The notes beneath the pieces were generated by a model. It ran no database searches, was not told the DNA's origin, and saw only the letters and a list, made by a program, of their open reading frames with translations. Made by a program: the position numbers and the translations under genes. DNA of 64,000 nt from an uncultured Propionibacteriaceae bacterium (GTDB lineage Bacteria > Actinomycetota > Actinomycetes > Propionibacteriales > Propionibacteriaceae), in contig CALCKT010000004.1 of assembly GCA_937965785.1 (NCBI GenBank), positions 36,613 through 100,612 of the forward strand, in the 5' to 3' direction. Below, in pieces: positions 10,416 to 19,220 of the stretch (its first letter is position 1; the number at the start of each line of letters is the position of its first letter).

Positions 10416-10755
10416 CCGGCCGTTCCGATCGGGGCCAGCGACTTCACGGAAACGGCATTGGAACCCCGGATGTCCAGGAGACAGAATCCCGGCGACCGGT
10501 TGCGGCAGGCAGGAGGCCTGGTGGCCACGGCTGTTGCCACCAGCCTCCACCGGTCCGCGTGAAGCACAGTGCCTCCCGGCGTTGACGGATCCCCCGGCTT
10601 CCGGGATCCGGGAATTCGGGCCGTCTCCTGGGCTCCGGTGCGCTGATGATGCCCTCGCCTCGGTGTTTGCGTTGACCCCCATACAGCACATCGTCTCGTC
10701 TCGGTTGAAACGAAAGGTCGGAAAAATGACCGCCGGCCTGATCAGGAACTCGGTT
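10416..10755. other. 340-nt convergent intergenic region with hairpins, no gene
   Basis: This lies between the dprA stop and the stop of the reverse-strand membrane gene. Short open frames here have no recognisable similarity or start signals. Two inverted repeats stand out: 10512-10548 and GGATCC-based 10587-10609. Nothing else is seen. Confidence 0.6.
10512..10548. terminator. strong hairpin, probable bidirectional terminator
   Basis: GGAGGCCTGGTGGC and GCCACCAGCCTCC form a 13-bp stem with a single bulged C around a 10-nt loop. It lies between convergent transcription units (dprA and the reverse operon ending at 10756). There is no T-run on either side. Confidence 0.5.
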
Positions 10756-12525
10756 TCATGGAACCCTGCCGACGACTGGTCCCACTCCGGGCCCGTACAC
10801 AGGAAGCGGGGGAGCGGGAACTGGGGGTGGGGGAAACCGGATCGTGTCCGGTGCGATGGTTTTCGCCAGGCCCAGCAGCACGACGGTTATGAGCAGAGGC
10901 GGAGCAAAGACATCGTCACCCAGCTTCTCCCAGACCTCAAGGTCGAAGTAGCCGGTGGTGTCCCGTGTCAGCGTGCTGAAAAGCAGGAGGGTGCAGGCGA
11001 AACCGGCATTCGCCAGATACAGCAGCACCCGGGTGGTGCGAGGCAGGGTTTTCGTGTCCGCGTGAGTGAACTCGCCATCGGTCAGCAGACGCCAGGTCAG
11101 ACCGAAGAGCAGCACGGCCACGGAGGAGAAACCCACCACCCAGCTCAGTGGGTCGTCCAGTATGAAACGCAGGTCGTGAACCACCAGCACGGCCCCGACC
11201 GTCAGCAGCATGCGCGCGCGTTCTCTGGTGAACTCGCGCCGAATCGCGACAAGGATGACCGCCGCGGTGAAGGCGATCTGCAACCACAGGGCGGTCGCGG
11301 ACCGATCGAGGTCGGGGCTCATCCAGCTGGGCAGGAGTCCGGTCAGCAGCAGAAGCGCCTGGGGAACCGCGAAGGCCGCGGCAAGCGCCCCCACCTGCCA
11401 TCGGCCGCGTCCACGGGTCAGGACCACGCCCACCACCAGCAACCCCAACCCGCTCAGCAACCGTCTCCACGGGTTGCTATTGGCCATGGAGCTGCTGTCC
11501 GCCAAGGCGATGAGCCAATCCGGGTTCTGTTGCCCCAGCGAGGTCAGCGCGGTGTTGGTGGTGTGTGCCAGGACCGGGATGAAGAGCCACAGCGTGGTGC
11601 CCAGAACGAGCAGATAGCTGACCTGGGAGAAGGGCTCCAGCAGGGTTTCGAGGGGATCGTCCGCGTGTCGCCCGGCCAAGGACAAGAGCAGCCAGAGAAG
11701 CAGGGCGGTGATGCTGAGCGACAGGAGGGTCCAGAGGAGCTTGGTGGACAACATCTGCGGCGGGATGTCCGCCAGATCACGCAGCACCGCGAAGGTGCGC
11801 CAGGCCAGGATCGCGATCAGGACCAGCCACGTCCACAGCGGTGACAGGGAACGGCTGGTCACCGACCCGAGGGACAAGCCCGCCTGGATGGAAACCTGGG
11901 CCAGGGCCGCTCCCGCCACCGTCAGCGGAATCACTGCGACGATGAGGAGGACCTGGAGGTGGATGGCCAACAGCATGAGTCGTATGTCGAAACCGAACGA
12001 TATCCCCGAGAGGACGGCCTGCAACGGCGCCCCGATGAGCAGGGCCGTGAGTACTCCTACCACGAGGGGTTCCCAATCCGAGTAGCTGCGACGGAACCGG
12101 AGCAGGTGCAGCAGCAACAACAGGCCTGCGGCAAGCAGGGACAACCACCAGAAATTTTTGTCTGATGCCACGATGAAGGCGGCCTGAAGCGACGCCGCCA
12201 ACAGCAGTAGCGCCAGCAACCGGACGAACCAGCCGGAGTGCAGCGCTGCCGTGTGCAGCAACGTCGTGGAGAGCCATATGCCGGCGATGACCAAGGGCAG
12301 GGAGGCCTGGGGGAAGAACAACCCCAGGGAACCAAAGGGCTGCAGCTCACCGTTTCCCCTGAGCAGCGGCGTGGCGATGATGTGGATCACGGAAAGGGCG
12401 AAGACGATGAGCAGCATGACCCCGAGGAGTTTGACCACGGGAGGCCATCCGGATGGCCGAACGCAACCCGTGACCAGGGGACGGACGACGATTCCTCGCC
12501 AGAGTTGCTTCAACGCCCTGATCAT
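10756..12525 (-). CDS. polytopic membrane protein of unknown function
   Basis: 589 residues, not recognised. A short basic cytoplasmic N-terminus (MIRALKQLWRGIVVRPL) is followed by about 14 hydrophobic segments spread over residues 30-550, rich in Leu, then a proline-rich tail FPPPPVPAPPLPVYGPG. No transporter, protease, PPase or glycosyltransferase motif was found; in particular it lacks the acidic loops of membrane pyrophosphatases. The start ATG overlaps the upstream stop as ATGA, so it is the last gene of a translationally coupled trio with the PQQ-type protein and the probable PPi-PEPCK. A longer frame upstream (to 12738) only reads through the neighbour. Function cannot be inferred beyond membrane location. 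Confidence 0.85.
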   Translation of the reverse strand: MIRALKQLWRGIVVRPLVTGCVRPSGWPPVVKLLGVMLLIVFALSVIHIIATPLLRGNGELQPFGSLGLFFPQASLPLVIAGIWLSTTLLHTAALHSGWFVRLLALLLLAASLQAAFIVASDKNFWWLSLLAAGLLLLLHLLRFRRSYSDWEPLVVGVLTALLIGAPLQAVLSGISFGFDIRLMLLAIHLQVLLIVAVIPLTVAGAALAQVSIQAGLSLGSVTSRSLSPLWTWLVLIAILAWRTFAVLRDLADIPPQMLSTKLLWTLLSLSITALLLWLLLSLAGRHADDPLETLLEPFSQVSYLLVLGTTLWLFIPVLAHTTNTALTSLGQQNPDWLIALADSSSMANSNPWRRLLSGLGLLVVGVVLTRGRGRWQVGALAAAFAVPQALLLLTGLLPSWMSPDLDRSATALWLQIAFTAAVILVAIRREFTRERARMLLTVGAVLVVHDLRFILDDPLSWVVGFSSVAVLLFGLTWRLLTDGEFTHADTKTLPRTTRVLLYLANAGFACTLLLFSTLTRDTTGYFDLEVWEKLGDDVFAPPLLITVVLLGLAKTIAPDTIRFPPPPVPAPPLPVYGPGVGPVVGRVP

Positions 12526-14231
12526 GATGACTTCCTGACTATGCCGTCCATTCCCAGGCTGGCGACTCCCTGCTGCAGCGTCCCTAGGCTCAGGTTGGTG
12601 GCGGGGGTGGCCGCCGTCATGGGCCACGAGCCGAGCTGGCCGCCCGAGGAACCCAGGGCGACCAGGGTGTCGGAACTCAGCGCGGCGATTACGTGACCGT
12701 CCGTCACCATTGAATGAAACCGCCCCCCGACCCTCCAAGTGGCCCTCAGGTCATCCCCGCCCAAGGTGAACCCGCGAATGGAGTTCCTGCTCAGCGTCAC
12801 CAACGTGTCGTCCACGTTGAGAAGCTCACCAAGGTTGTCCTCGGCCATGGTGTGGGCGGACAGAAGGTTCCCGTCCGGGGATGCCACGACCAGCCTCGGA
12901 TTGGCCGCTGCCACTACGTGACCGGCGATGCAGGCCACCGAATTGGGGCGTTCCTGAAGGTCCAGGGACCAGGCCGTTTCGCCGGACTGAGCATCGATTC
13001 CCGTCAAACCGTCGCTGGTGGGGACCACGACGTGATCGCCGCACCAAATGGCTTTGGCGGTGGGTCCTGCGTCCAGCTCCTGCTGCCACAGGATGGATCC
13101 CGTGGCGCCGTCGAGTGCCGTCACGGTCCCGCTGGCGTCCACCATCACGACCCTGTCCTCCCGCCAGTCTGGGGCGAAGGGAACGGTGTCGGGTAGGCGG
13201 GTGCGCCAGCGTGGCCGTCCCTGCAGGTCGTAGCCCGTGGCGTTCGGGGTAGTGGTGGTGGCCAGGATCAGGTCGCCCTGTCGGGTGAGGGACGTTACGT
13301 AACCTCCGGGATGGGCGCGGAAGGTCTTGGCGTTCGTGCCCATGAACAACAGGTCCCCGGCCGTTTGATGGGCGACGACCATGACGTCGTGATTACCCAC
13401 CGGTGGCAACTCGACGGGCCAGACTACGGGTTCACGCTGGGAGAGGGAGGTTGATGTCGGGTTCCAGTCCTCCACCCGCCAGTCCAGATCAGAGGCCAGG
13501 GTGAGCGGTGGCACCGTAACCGGCTGTTGAGATGCGGAAGGAACGGGCCCCAGCCCGGGACACCAGGTTCGGTCCGTGTTCTCGATCCTCCCGTCGATTT
13601 CGAGTTCGGAGGTGATCCGGAGACACCCCGGGGCGGCCTGTCCCGGATCCTCCGGGGTGGAGGCCTTGGCCTGGTAGCGCCACCCCGTCTCTGTCATCGT
13701 CTGCAGGTCACGCGACACCTGCACCCGTCCCTCGGCCTTCCACACCGAACCGGGCCGTGTACTCGCGGGGAGCTCGGGCAGGCCCGGTTTGAAGACGCGC
13801 AACTCCGTGCCCGGCCCGATCACCAAGGTCTGCTCCACGTTCCCGGCCTGTAGCCTTCGCAAGGTCAGTTGCCTTTCGACGCCGGATACGGAGGTGCGGG
13901 TCGTCAACTCCCGCCACCAGGTCCGCTCCGCATCACCGATGTTCTCGGATCTCATGGCTAACGCGATGTGCTCGGGCCCGCTCGACACAACTTGGGCCAG
14001 GGACGAGATGGCATGTTCCCGGGTCACCCAGGTGTGCCCGTCCATGTGGCTGGACAGGACGCCGTCCACCGGGATCAGCTCGCCGTTCCAGGAGTTCCCC
14101 ATGGGGCGTGCCAGCCAGACCAACGCGGACACGGTCATGGTGAAGACGACGATCGCCGCCACCACGTGGTGCACATTCGTCCGGTTTCGGGGGAGGGCGG
14201 TGAAACCGGATCCTTGAGGCGGTGGGATCAC
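12522..14231 (-). CDS. membrane-anchored PQQ-like beta-propeller protein, unknown function
   Basis: 569 residues starting at GTG 14231, which overlaps the stop of the 1125-aa gene (GTGA). A single hydrophobic segment (about residues 24-42, VVAAIVVFTMTVSALVWLA) anchors it, with the remainder probably outside. The C-terminal half shows PQQ/WD-like blades such as VTALDGATGSILWQQ and GIDAQSGETAWSL, typical of protein- or polymer-binding propellers rather than of PQQ enzymes. The N-terminal extracellular part (about 45-290) is unlike anything I recognise. It is probably made together with the polytopic protein and could be its extracytoplasmic partner; this is inference from coupling. Confidence 0.85.
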   Translation of the reverse strand: MIPPPQGSGFTALPRNRTNVHHVVAAIVVFTMTVSALVWLARPMGNSWNGELIPVDGVLSSHMDGHTWVTREHAISSLAQVVSSGPEHIALAMRSENIGDAERTWWRELTTRTSVSGVERQLTLRRLQAGNVEQTLVIGPGTELRVFKPGLPELPASTRPGSVWKAEGRVQVSRDLQTMTETGWRYQAKASTPEDPGQAAPGCLRITSELEIDGRIENTDRTWCPGLGPVPSASQQPVTVPPLTLASDLDWRVEDWNPTSTSLSQREPVVWPVELPPVGNHDVMVVAHQTAGDLLFMGTNAKTFRAHPGGYVTSLTRQGDLILATTTTPNATGYDLQGRPRWRTRLPDTVPFAPDWREDRVVMVDASGTVTALDGATGSILWQQELDAGPTAKAIWCGDHVVVPTSDGLTGIDAQSGETAWSLDLQERPNSVACIAGHVVAAANPRLVVASPDGNLLSAHTMAEDNLGELLNVDDTLVTLSRNSIRGFTLGGDDLRATWRVGGRFHSMVTDGHVIAALSSDTLVALGSSGGQLGSWPMTAATPATNLSLGTLQQGVASLGMDGIVRKSS

Positions 14232-17200
14232 AGCCGCCAGGTGACCTGTCGGCCGATCGTGCCCCAGAGCAGATCGGGAACCTGGTTCAGCTCCTCGATC
14301 CGCGACTCCACCGAGGCGCGCCGCGCCGCGAGGCCCAGGCGTTCGGCGGTTGCGCCGTGCAGCTCATTGGCGGTGAAGGCGTCGATGGAATCCAGCGAGC
14401 GTTTCAGACGGGCCAGTTCCACCTCGCGGAGCGCGGAAACGCGTTCCTCGTACCAGTCGGATGCCAGCACGGAATCGCGACTGAACAGCTCCCGGAACGG
14501 GGCGTCGTCCAGGGTCAGGCCATCCTGGGTGTGGCCGGTGGCCATGATCTCGAGGAGCGCCCGCACCGGGGGAACAGCCAGGGCCACGGTGCCGTCGTCG
14601 AAATACGCCTGGGCGACCCGGGCGTGCGTGGTCGAGATGGTTCGCACCGATTCGGCGAACACATCCGGGTCCTGCAGCTCGGGGCGCAGCATCTCGGGGG
14701 TGAAGACAACATGGGGGTGCAGGAAGATCCGCCCGAAGTACTTGGACGCGAATTTCTCGGTCATCCGGTAGCCCAGCCGGGAGGCGAGAATCAGCTCGCC
14801 GTCCACCTCGTAGTCCTGGACGCGCTCCAGGCAGCCCTCCTCGATTAGGTTCGCCGCGCAACGCTCGGAGTCGGACATCCGGGAGAAGACCTCGGGAACC
14901 AGGAGACTGATGTCGTGGTCGACCCGCACGTGCGGTCCCACCACCCCGGCGCTGGACAACCACCCGTCGTATCCGGTCAGCGCCAAGGACAGGAAGGCGG
15001 CGTTCAGGTCGATCACCGACGGAAGAGCGTTGAAGGGTCCCTTGGTCATGGCCCCCTCGGAACCGGCCCCCGTCGTGGAGGGCGATTTCCCGGTCATGGA
15101 GCTGATGAACTCCATGAACAGCTCCGGAAGTTCCATGTAGTGCAGGGGGGAGTAGGCGCACAGCGGTGGGATGCCGGGCTCAGCGGCGTTGTTCCTGCGG
15201 CCCGCGGCCACCACGTCGACCGGCAGGCACAGCTCCTGGGTCATCGGCAGTTTGCGTTGCAGCCGGGCTGCCAGTTCCGCCTCCGCGGAGCGTTCCGGGT
15301 TGGTGATGTCGGGACGTTGCTGCAGATAGCGGGGATTCTTGGAGGGATTGCCATTGACCAGCCGCGGATGGGCCGAGCTCACGAGCCAGGAGGGTGAAGG
15401 ACCGGTCGATGCCGCGAAGGAACGGATCAGCTCCTGTGTGGGAGCCGTGAACTGGCTGAACTCGATCGCGTTGTCCACCAACGCCCGGGCATCCTGGAGC
15501 GAGAGCGGTTCGAAATTTGAAAGGAAGGTCCCGGGTTGGGCGATGTCCCACTCCGCCTGCTTGTCGTAGCCGCGGTGGATGGCGTCGTCGGGGCGTTGGA
15601 ACAGCAGCTGCTCGCAGTTGGTCACGAACTTCCTGGAGAGGGTGCTGCCCGAGGGTCGGGGAGGCACGACGATGCTGGCGGTGATGTCGTCCTCGGTCTG
15701 CACCTTCGCCGCGGGCTGGAAGTCGTGGCGCAGCCCGAACAGCCGCCACGAACCGTCGGGGGCGAAACCCACCCGCAGCATGTTCACGCGGATCTTCTCC
15801 CCGTCGAGACGCAGCGAACTTCCCTTTCGTCCGTTGATGATGCCCACCGTGAAATGGCTGGCCCAGTCCTCGCCCCACTCCGGGCGGTAGAACCGTTTCA
15901 CCACGAAAACGAGTTCCTTGACATGGTTGGGGATCGCTTCCAGCCACGCGTTGTACTCGTCGTTGTAGTCGCGGCTCGGGGTGAGCAGCTTGATCACCGA
16001 ACCCACGGAACGCCGGTCGGACAACACGGGCCGGGCGTCATGACCGTTCCGGGCCGGGTCCGCGAAACGGCGGCTGAAGTCATAACCCAGGATCCGGGTG
16101 ACCGCCGCCATGTCCTCGTCGAAATCCCGGACGTAGGCGTCGCCGGTGATCACGGCGTCGGTGATGGCCTTGGAGATCTCGGACTTGCCACCGCCCGAGA
16201 CCGTGGCGGGCTTGTGGCAGTGGGTGGCGCGGGGCGCGGTTCCGACCAGGGTCCACTGGGTGCCGTCGGTCTCCGGGTGGTGCAGCCGCACGAGATAACC
16301 ATCCGGCCCGACGTATGCCTTGTCGGCGTGCAACGGGATCTGGCCCTTGCGGCCGTCGACCTCCCAGGTGACGGTCTGGTCACGCAGGCTGTAGGTGGAA
16401 TGCTCGGGGACCAGGATGATGTGTTCGTTCTCCAGATCCAAGGCGTGCCCCTCGGGCTGGGAGATGAAACGCTGCGGGTCGCGGGCGATGATGTCGGCCA
16501 GCCGATAGCTGGGATCGGCGTAGTTGTCGGTGAACTGCTGGCCCAGGTTGTAGCGGGGGAAACAGATGGCGCCGCCCGCGTGCTCCTCCTCCACCAGCCC
16601 CAGCAGGTTGGCGGAGTAGCTGATCTGGGCCTTGACCTCCTTCTTGCAGTACCCGAAGTAGTTGTCGGCGATCACGGTGACGATCACCCCGCGCTCGTCA
16701 CGGGCGCACACCTTGAAAGCGCTGCCGCCGTTGTACAGCTCCTCCGGGTCCTGCCAGCACATGCCGTCGCGGCGCTGGCGCTGTGTCGCGTCGTCGTGGT
16801 GGGGAAGGCCGAGTTCCCGTTTGGTGAGTTTCGTCAGGTGCGGGGCCAGGATCACCGCGCCAGTGTGACCCGTCCAGCCCCTGGGTTTCAAGGAGGCGTC
16901 GTTGTCCGGCAGGTAGGGGTCACCCCCATTTCCGAAGATGCCCTCCACGAAGTCAAGGTTCGCCACCAACGTGCCGGGGGCGAAGAAACGCACCTCCAGG
17001 CTGCGTTCCCGCGCGAAACCCGGGACGCGGGGAACCACCACGGGACGCAGCAGCAGGGACACCCACGCCTGGGCGGGGGCTGCATCTCCAGCGCAGTAGG
17101 GCAGGGTCATCGCATCCGCGGGCGGGTTCAGGGCGTGCTCCAGCAGGCGCCCGTAGACCTCCCGGGGAACCGCCAGTTTGTCGTCCTGCACCGCGGTGCC

Positions 17201-17605
17201 ACCCTCGGCGATGTGGAAGACCCCCTTGGTGGTGCGGCGATCGTTGAGGGGATTGTGCAGCACCCCGTTGACCAGGCGGTAGCTGCTCAGATATTCCGAG
17301 GAGAACTGGTCGGCCCCGACGGGCAACGACAACGTCCTGGCCAGTCCGGCCTGATCCAGCACGAAGGTCTGCCGGGGTAGCTTCGGGGCGGTACCGGTCC
17401 CCTCCAGGTAGGAATCCAGGAACGCCTGGATGCGGCCATCAACTGCGGGAAGCCGGTGTGAGAGCCGCCGGTCCAGCTCACGCTGCCGCGCCAGTATCGG
17501 GCGCACAAGGTCGGATCCCTCGGCGTGGTCGACGGCCTCCGGAACCCGCAGCCCCAGCAGATTCAGTCTCAGATTGATGGCAGCGATCGCTGCGGTGTCT
17601 ACCAT
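14228..17605 (-). CDS. probable PPi-type phosphoenolpyruvate carboxykinase (PEP carboxytransphosphorylase)
   Basis: 1125 residues, about twice the size of ATP- or GTP-dependent PEPCK and matching the PPi-dependent class described from Propionibacterium freudenreichii and Entamoeba. That enzyme interconverts PEP + CO2 + Pi with oxaloacetate + PPi and feeds C4 acids to the propionate/succinate pathway. Segments I associate with this family are FGYCKKEVKAQISYSANLLGL, a P-loop-like VSGGGKSEISKAITDA (near residue 470), and NALPSVIDLNAAFLSLALTGYDGW. The C-terminus has a helical ARLKRSLDSIDAF region. No signal or membrane segment is present, so it is cytosolic. The identification is by recollection of family sequence and size, not alignment. 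It leads the three-gene reverse operon. Confidence 0.75.
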   Translation of the reverse strand: MVDTAAIAAINLRLNLLGLRVPEAVDHAEGSDLVRPILARQRELDRRLSHRLPAVDGRIQAFLDSYLEGTGTAPKLPRQTFVLDQAGLARTLSLPVGADQFSSEYLSSYRLVNGVLHNPLNDRRTTKGVFHIAEGGTAVQDDKLAVPREVYGRLLEHALNPPADAMTLPYCAGDAAPAQAWVSLLLRPVVVPRVPGFARERSLEVRFFAPGTLVANLDFVEGIFGNGGDPYLPDNDASLKPRGWTGHTGAVILAPHLTKLTKRELGLPHHDDATQRQRRDGMCWQDPEELYNGGSAFKVCARDERGVIVTVIADNYFGYCKKEVKAQISYSANLLGLVEEEHAGGAICFPRYNLGQQFTDNYADPSYRLADIIARDPQRFISQPEGHALDLENEHIILVPEHSTYSLRDQTVTWEVDGRKGQIPLHADKAYVGPDGYLVRLHHPETDGTQWTLVGTAPRATHCHKPATVSGGGKSEISKAITDAVITGDAYVRDFDEDMAAVTRILGYDFSRRFADPARNGHDARPVLSDRRSVGSVIKLLTPSRDYNDEYNAWLEAIPNHVKELVFVVKRFYRPEWGEDWASHFTVGIINGRKGSSLRLDGEKIRVNMLRVGFAPDGSWRLFGLRHDFQPAAKVQTEDDITASIVVPPRPSGSTLSRKFVTNCEQLLFQRPDDAIHRGYDKQAEWDIAQPGTFLSNFEPLSLQDARALVDNAIEFSQFTAPTQELIRSFAASTGPSPSWLVSSAHPRLVNGNPSKNPRYLQQRPDITNPERSAEAELAARLQRKLPMTQELCLPVDVVAAGRRNNAAEPGIPPLCAYSPLHYMELPELFMEFISSMTGKSPSTTGAGSEGAMTKGPFNALPSVIDLNAAFLSLALTGYDGWLSSAGVVGPHVRVDHDISLLVPEVFSRMSDSERCAANLIEEGCLERVQDYEVDGELILASRLGYRMTEKFASKYFGRIFLHPHVVFTPEMLRPELQDPDVFAESVRTISTTHARVAQAYFDDGTVALAVPPVRALLEIMATGHTQDGLTLDDAPFRELFSRDSVLASDWYEERVSALREVELARLKRSLDSIDAFTANELHGATAERLGLAARRASVESRIEELNQVPDLLWGTIGRQVTWRL

Positions 17606-17655
17606 GGCTCAACTATTCCACGGCACCTGAGCAGCCAGGGATGATGGTCGTGTTC

Positions 17656-18747
17656 TCAGCCGATGATCTCGTAGCTGACCTTCGCGACCCCCTGCCGGGT
17701 GTCCGCTATGGATCTGAACGCGCCCGTGGTCAGGTCGAGGCAGCGGCCGGTGACGTAGGGTCCCCGATCGTTCACCGTCACGTCGACGGTCTTGCCGTTT
17801 GCGAGGTTCCTCACCCGCAGCCGGGTGCCGAGGGGCAGCGTCTTGTGGGCTGTCTTCATCGCCCACTGGTCGAAGGGTTCACCGGATGCGGTGGCGGAGT
17901 CATCGCTGTAGAACGAAGCCAGGCAGGTCTCCCCACCGGAGGAGGCGGACGACCTGGCGGGGGCGCTGTCGGTCAGGTGGCGGGCGGTAACCCAGCGCAC
18001 CGCGCCCTTCCACACGACCTGGGCGCGCCCGCCGGAGACGGTGCCCGTGATCTTGAACTCGGTGCCCTTCGGCGCCACCTCGACGAACCGGTCGCCGCGC
18101 GCGGCGGTCCACAGGTTGAGTTCGGTGCTTCCCCATCGGGAACCGATCGTCTCGGGCGCTTCGGTGGCGGAAACGGATGCTGGTTGGGGGGTGGGTGCTG
18201 TTCCTCCGGGGGTGAACGGGCCCAGGTAACGGGTCGCCACCCAGGCCGTGTCGCCGTTCAGGTCGATCTGGCTCCACCGTCCCGAGACCCGGCCGGTCAG
18301 GGAAACCCGGGCGCCCTTGTCGAGGACCGCCCGGATATCGGCACTGAGGGAGGGGGAGCTACGCGCGTTGAGTTTGACCCTCGTCCAGGCGAAACCCTTC
18401 TCGCTGGTGGAGGAACCCGATTCGCCGTCCCCCCACCCGGTGACGTAGGCCGAGGCCACCCAGGCGTTGCGGCCGTGCCAGGTGACGGGAACCCAGCCGT
18501 TGGCGGCGGAACCCCGGATGGACAGCGATTCACCCGGGTAGAGCACGCCGAGGCGGGAGTGACCGGTTCCGGGACCGGAACGGACGTTCACGGCCACCCT
18601 GGCGGTGACATTGCCACCGGCGGCCTCGGCCCTGCCGTCGGGGAAGATGGCGGGTACGACGACCGTCAACTGGGCGGTCAGCACCAACCCGATGGCCGAG
18701 TCGCGCAACAGCCTGAGCGCACGGCCCTTTCGTGGGGAGTCGATCAT
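17656..18747 (-). CDS. secreted SH3b repeat protein with RlpA-like double-psi beta-barrel
   Basis: 363 residues. A basic N-terminus and hydrophobic stretch (about 15-35, ending near GRAEAAGG) form a signal peptide. Three SH3b-type modules follow: VNVRSGPGTGHSRLGVLYPGES, LNARSSPSLSADIRAVLDKGA and ELNLWTAARGDRFVEVAPKG. The C-terminal 90 residues are an RlpA-like barrel (ASFYSDDSATASGEPFD, TLPLGTRLRVRNL, VNDRGPYV). The domains predict cell-wall binding plus a lytic-transglycosylase-like or expansin-like fold. ATG 18747 is preceded by GAAAGGA; the longer frame to 18834 has no such site. It is transcribed alone, divergently from ilvB. Confidence 0.88.
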   Translation of the reverse strand: MIDSPRKGRALRLLRDSAIGLVLTAQLTVVVPAIFPDGRAEAAGGNVTARVAVNVRSGPGTGHSRLGVLYPGESLSIRGSAANGWVPVTWHGRNAWVASAYVTGWGDGESGSSTSEKGFAWTRVKLNARSSPSLSADIRAVLDKGARVSLTGRVSGRWSQIDLNGDTAWVATRYLGPFTPGGTAPTPQPASVSATEAPETIGSRWGSTELNLWTAARGDRFVEVAPKGTEFKITGTVSGGRAQVVWKGAVRWVTARHLTDSAPARSSASSGGETCLASFYSDDSATASGEPFDQWAMKTAHKTLPLGTRLRVRNLANGKTVDVTVNDRGPYVTGRCLDLTTGAFRSIADTRQGVAKVSYEIIG

Positions 18748-19093
18748 CGCTGGTCCTTTCTCGCGGATCCGAGTCGGGTAATCCGGAACGTTAGGAAAAC
18801 AAGCCTTGAAGCTCAAGCCGAAGCCCCTGCGCATTTCCCGGGGTGAATAAGTGAAACCCCTAGTCAGAGGCGTATCTAATGGATTTGTGAGATTTTTCGA
18901 AACCCTCGAGCGGTGATCGAGGTTGAGGGTTCATCGAGGCGTTGCCGAAGAATTGCGGAGGGGGTCGTGGAAAATGCTCCCGAGGACCGCGGAATGGGTT
19001 TCGGGTGCGGTGCCGTGGGCCTGTCGCCCGGGTGGTGGCCCGATCGTCCGGGTGGGTGGCGTCTCAGCATTCAGGACAGGTGGGGTGTGTCGC

Positions 19094-19122
19094 TTGACAG
19101 CATCCGGGCCTCCCGCAATCCT
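19094..19122 (+). promoter_or_regulatory. ilvB promoter
   Basis: A consensus -35 TTGACA (19094-19099) is followed after 17 nt by AATCCT (19117-19122), a weak -10. Transcription would start about 7 nt on, at or beside the ATG of the leader peptide at 19130. The -35 match is strong and the -10 match poor. Confidence 0.6.
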
Positions 19123-19129
19123 TGGGCGC

Positions 19130-19159
19130 ATGACCAACAGTCAGCTCGTAATCGTCTGA
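19130..19159 (+). CDS. ilvB operon leader peptide (MTNSQLVIV)
   Basis: Nine codons ending in consecutive Leu-Val-Ile-Val, then TGA. These are the three amino acids made through acetohydroxyacid synthase, and ribosome stalling on such codons is the classic signal for transcription attenuation of ilv operons. It has no Shine-Dalgarno site and begins about where the promoter predicts the transcript start, so it is probably leaderless. An alternative hairpin (19163-19185) and a terminator (19188-19220) follow, completing the attenuator. This is very short, so the call depends on that context. Confidence 0.75.
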   Translation: MTNSQLVIV

Positions 19160-19162
19160 CAG

Positions 19163-19185
19163 CGTTTCGATCCAGTGTCGAGACG
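19163..19185 (+). promoter_or_regulatory. ilvB leader hairpin between leader peptide and attenuator
   Basis: CGTTTCGA and TCGAGACG form an 8-bp stem including one U-G pair, around a 7-nt loop, starting 3 nt after the leader stop codon. Its place is where a stalled or released ribosome would decide folding. Whether it acts as a pause or anti-antiterminator stem is inference. Confidence 0.5.
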
Positions 19186-19187
19186 CC

Positions 19188-19220
19188 CCCTCGCGTGCCA
19201 GATGGCGCCGAGGGTTTTTT
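19188..19220 (+). terminator. ilvB attenuator terminator
   Basis: CCCTCGCGTGCCA pairs with TGGCGCCGAGGG, with small bulges, and is followed at once by six T residues (19215-19220). This is a typical intrinsic terminator lying 41 nt before the ilvB start, downstream of the Leu-Val-Ile-Val leader peptide. Confidence 0.8.

Noticed and set aside
10534..11844. Forward frame (436 codons) opposite the polytopic membrane gene
   Set aside because: Gln/Arg/His-rich antisense of a Leu-rich membrane protein, a usual artefact.
15536..17380. Forward open frame (614 codons) opposite the probable PPi-PEPCK
   Set aside because: Composition is that of an antisense shadow (Val/Gly/Arg/His), with no domain. 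The reverse 1125-aa protein has ordered conserved segments.
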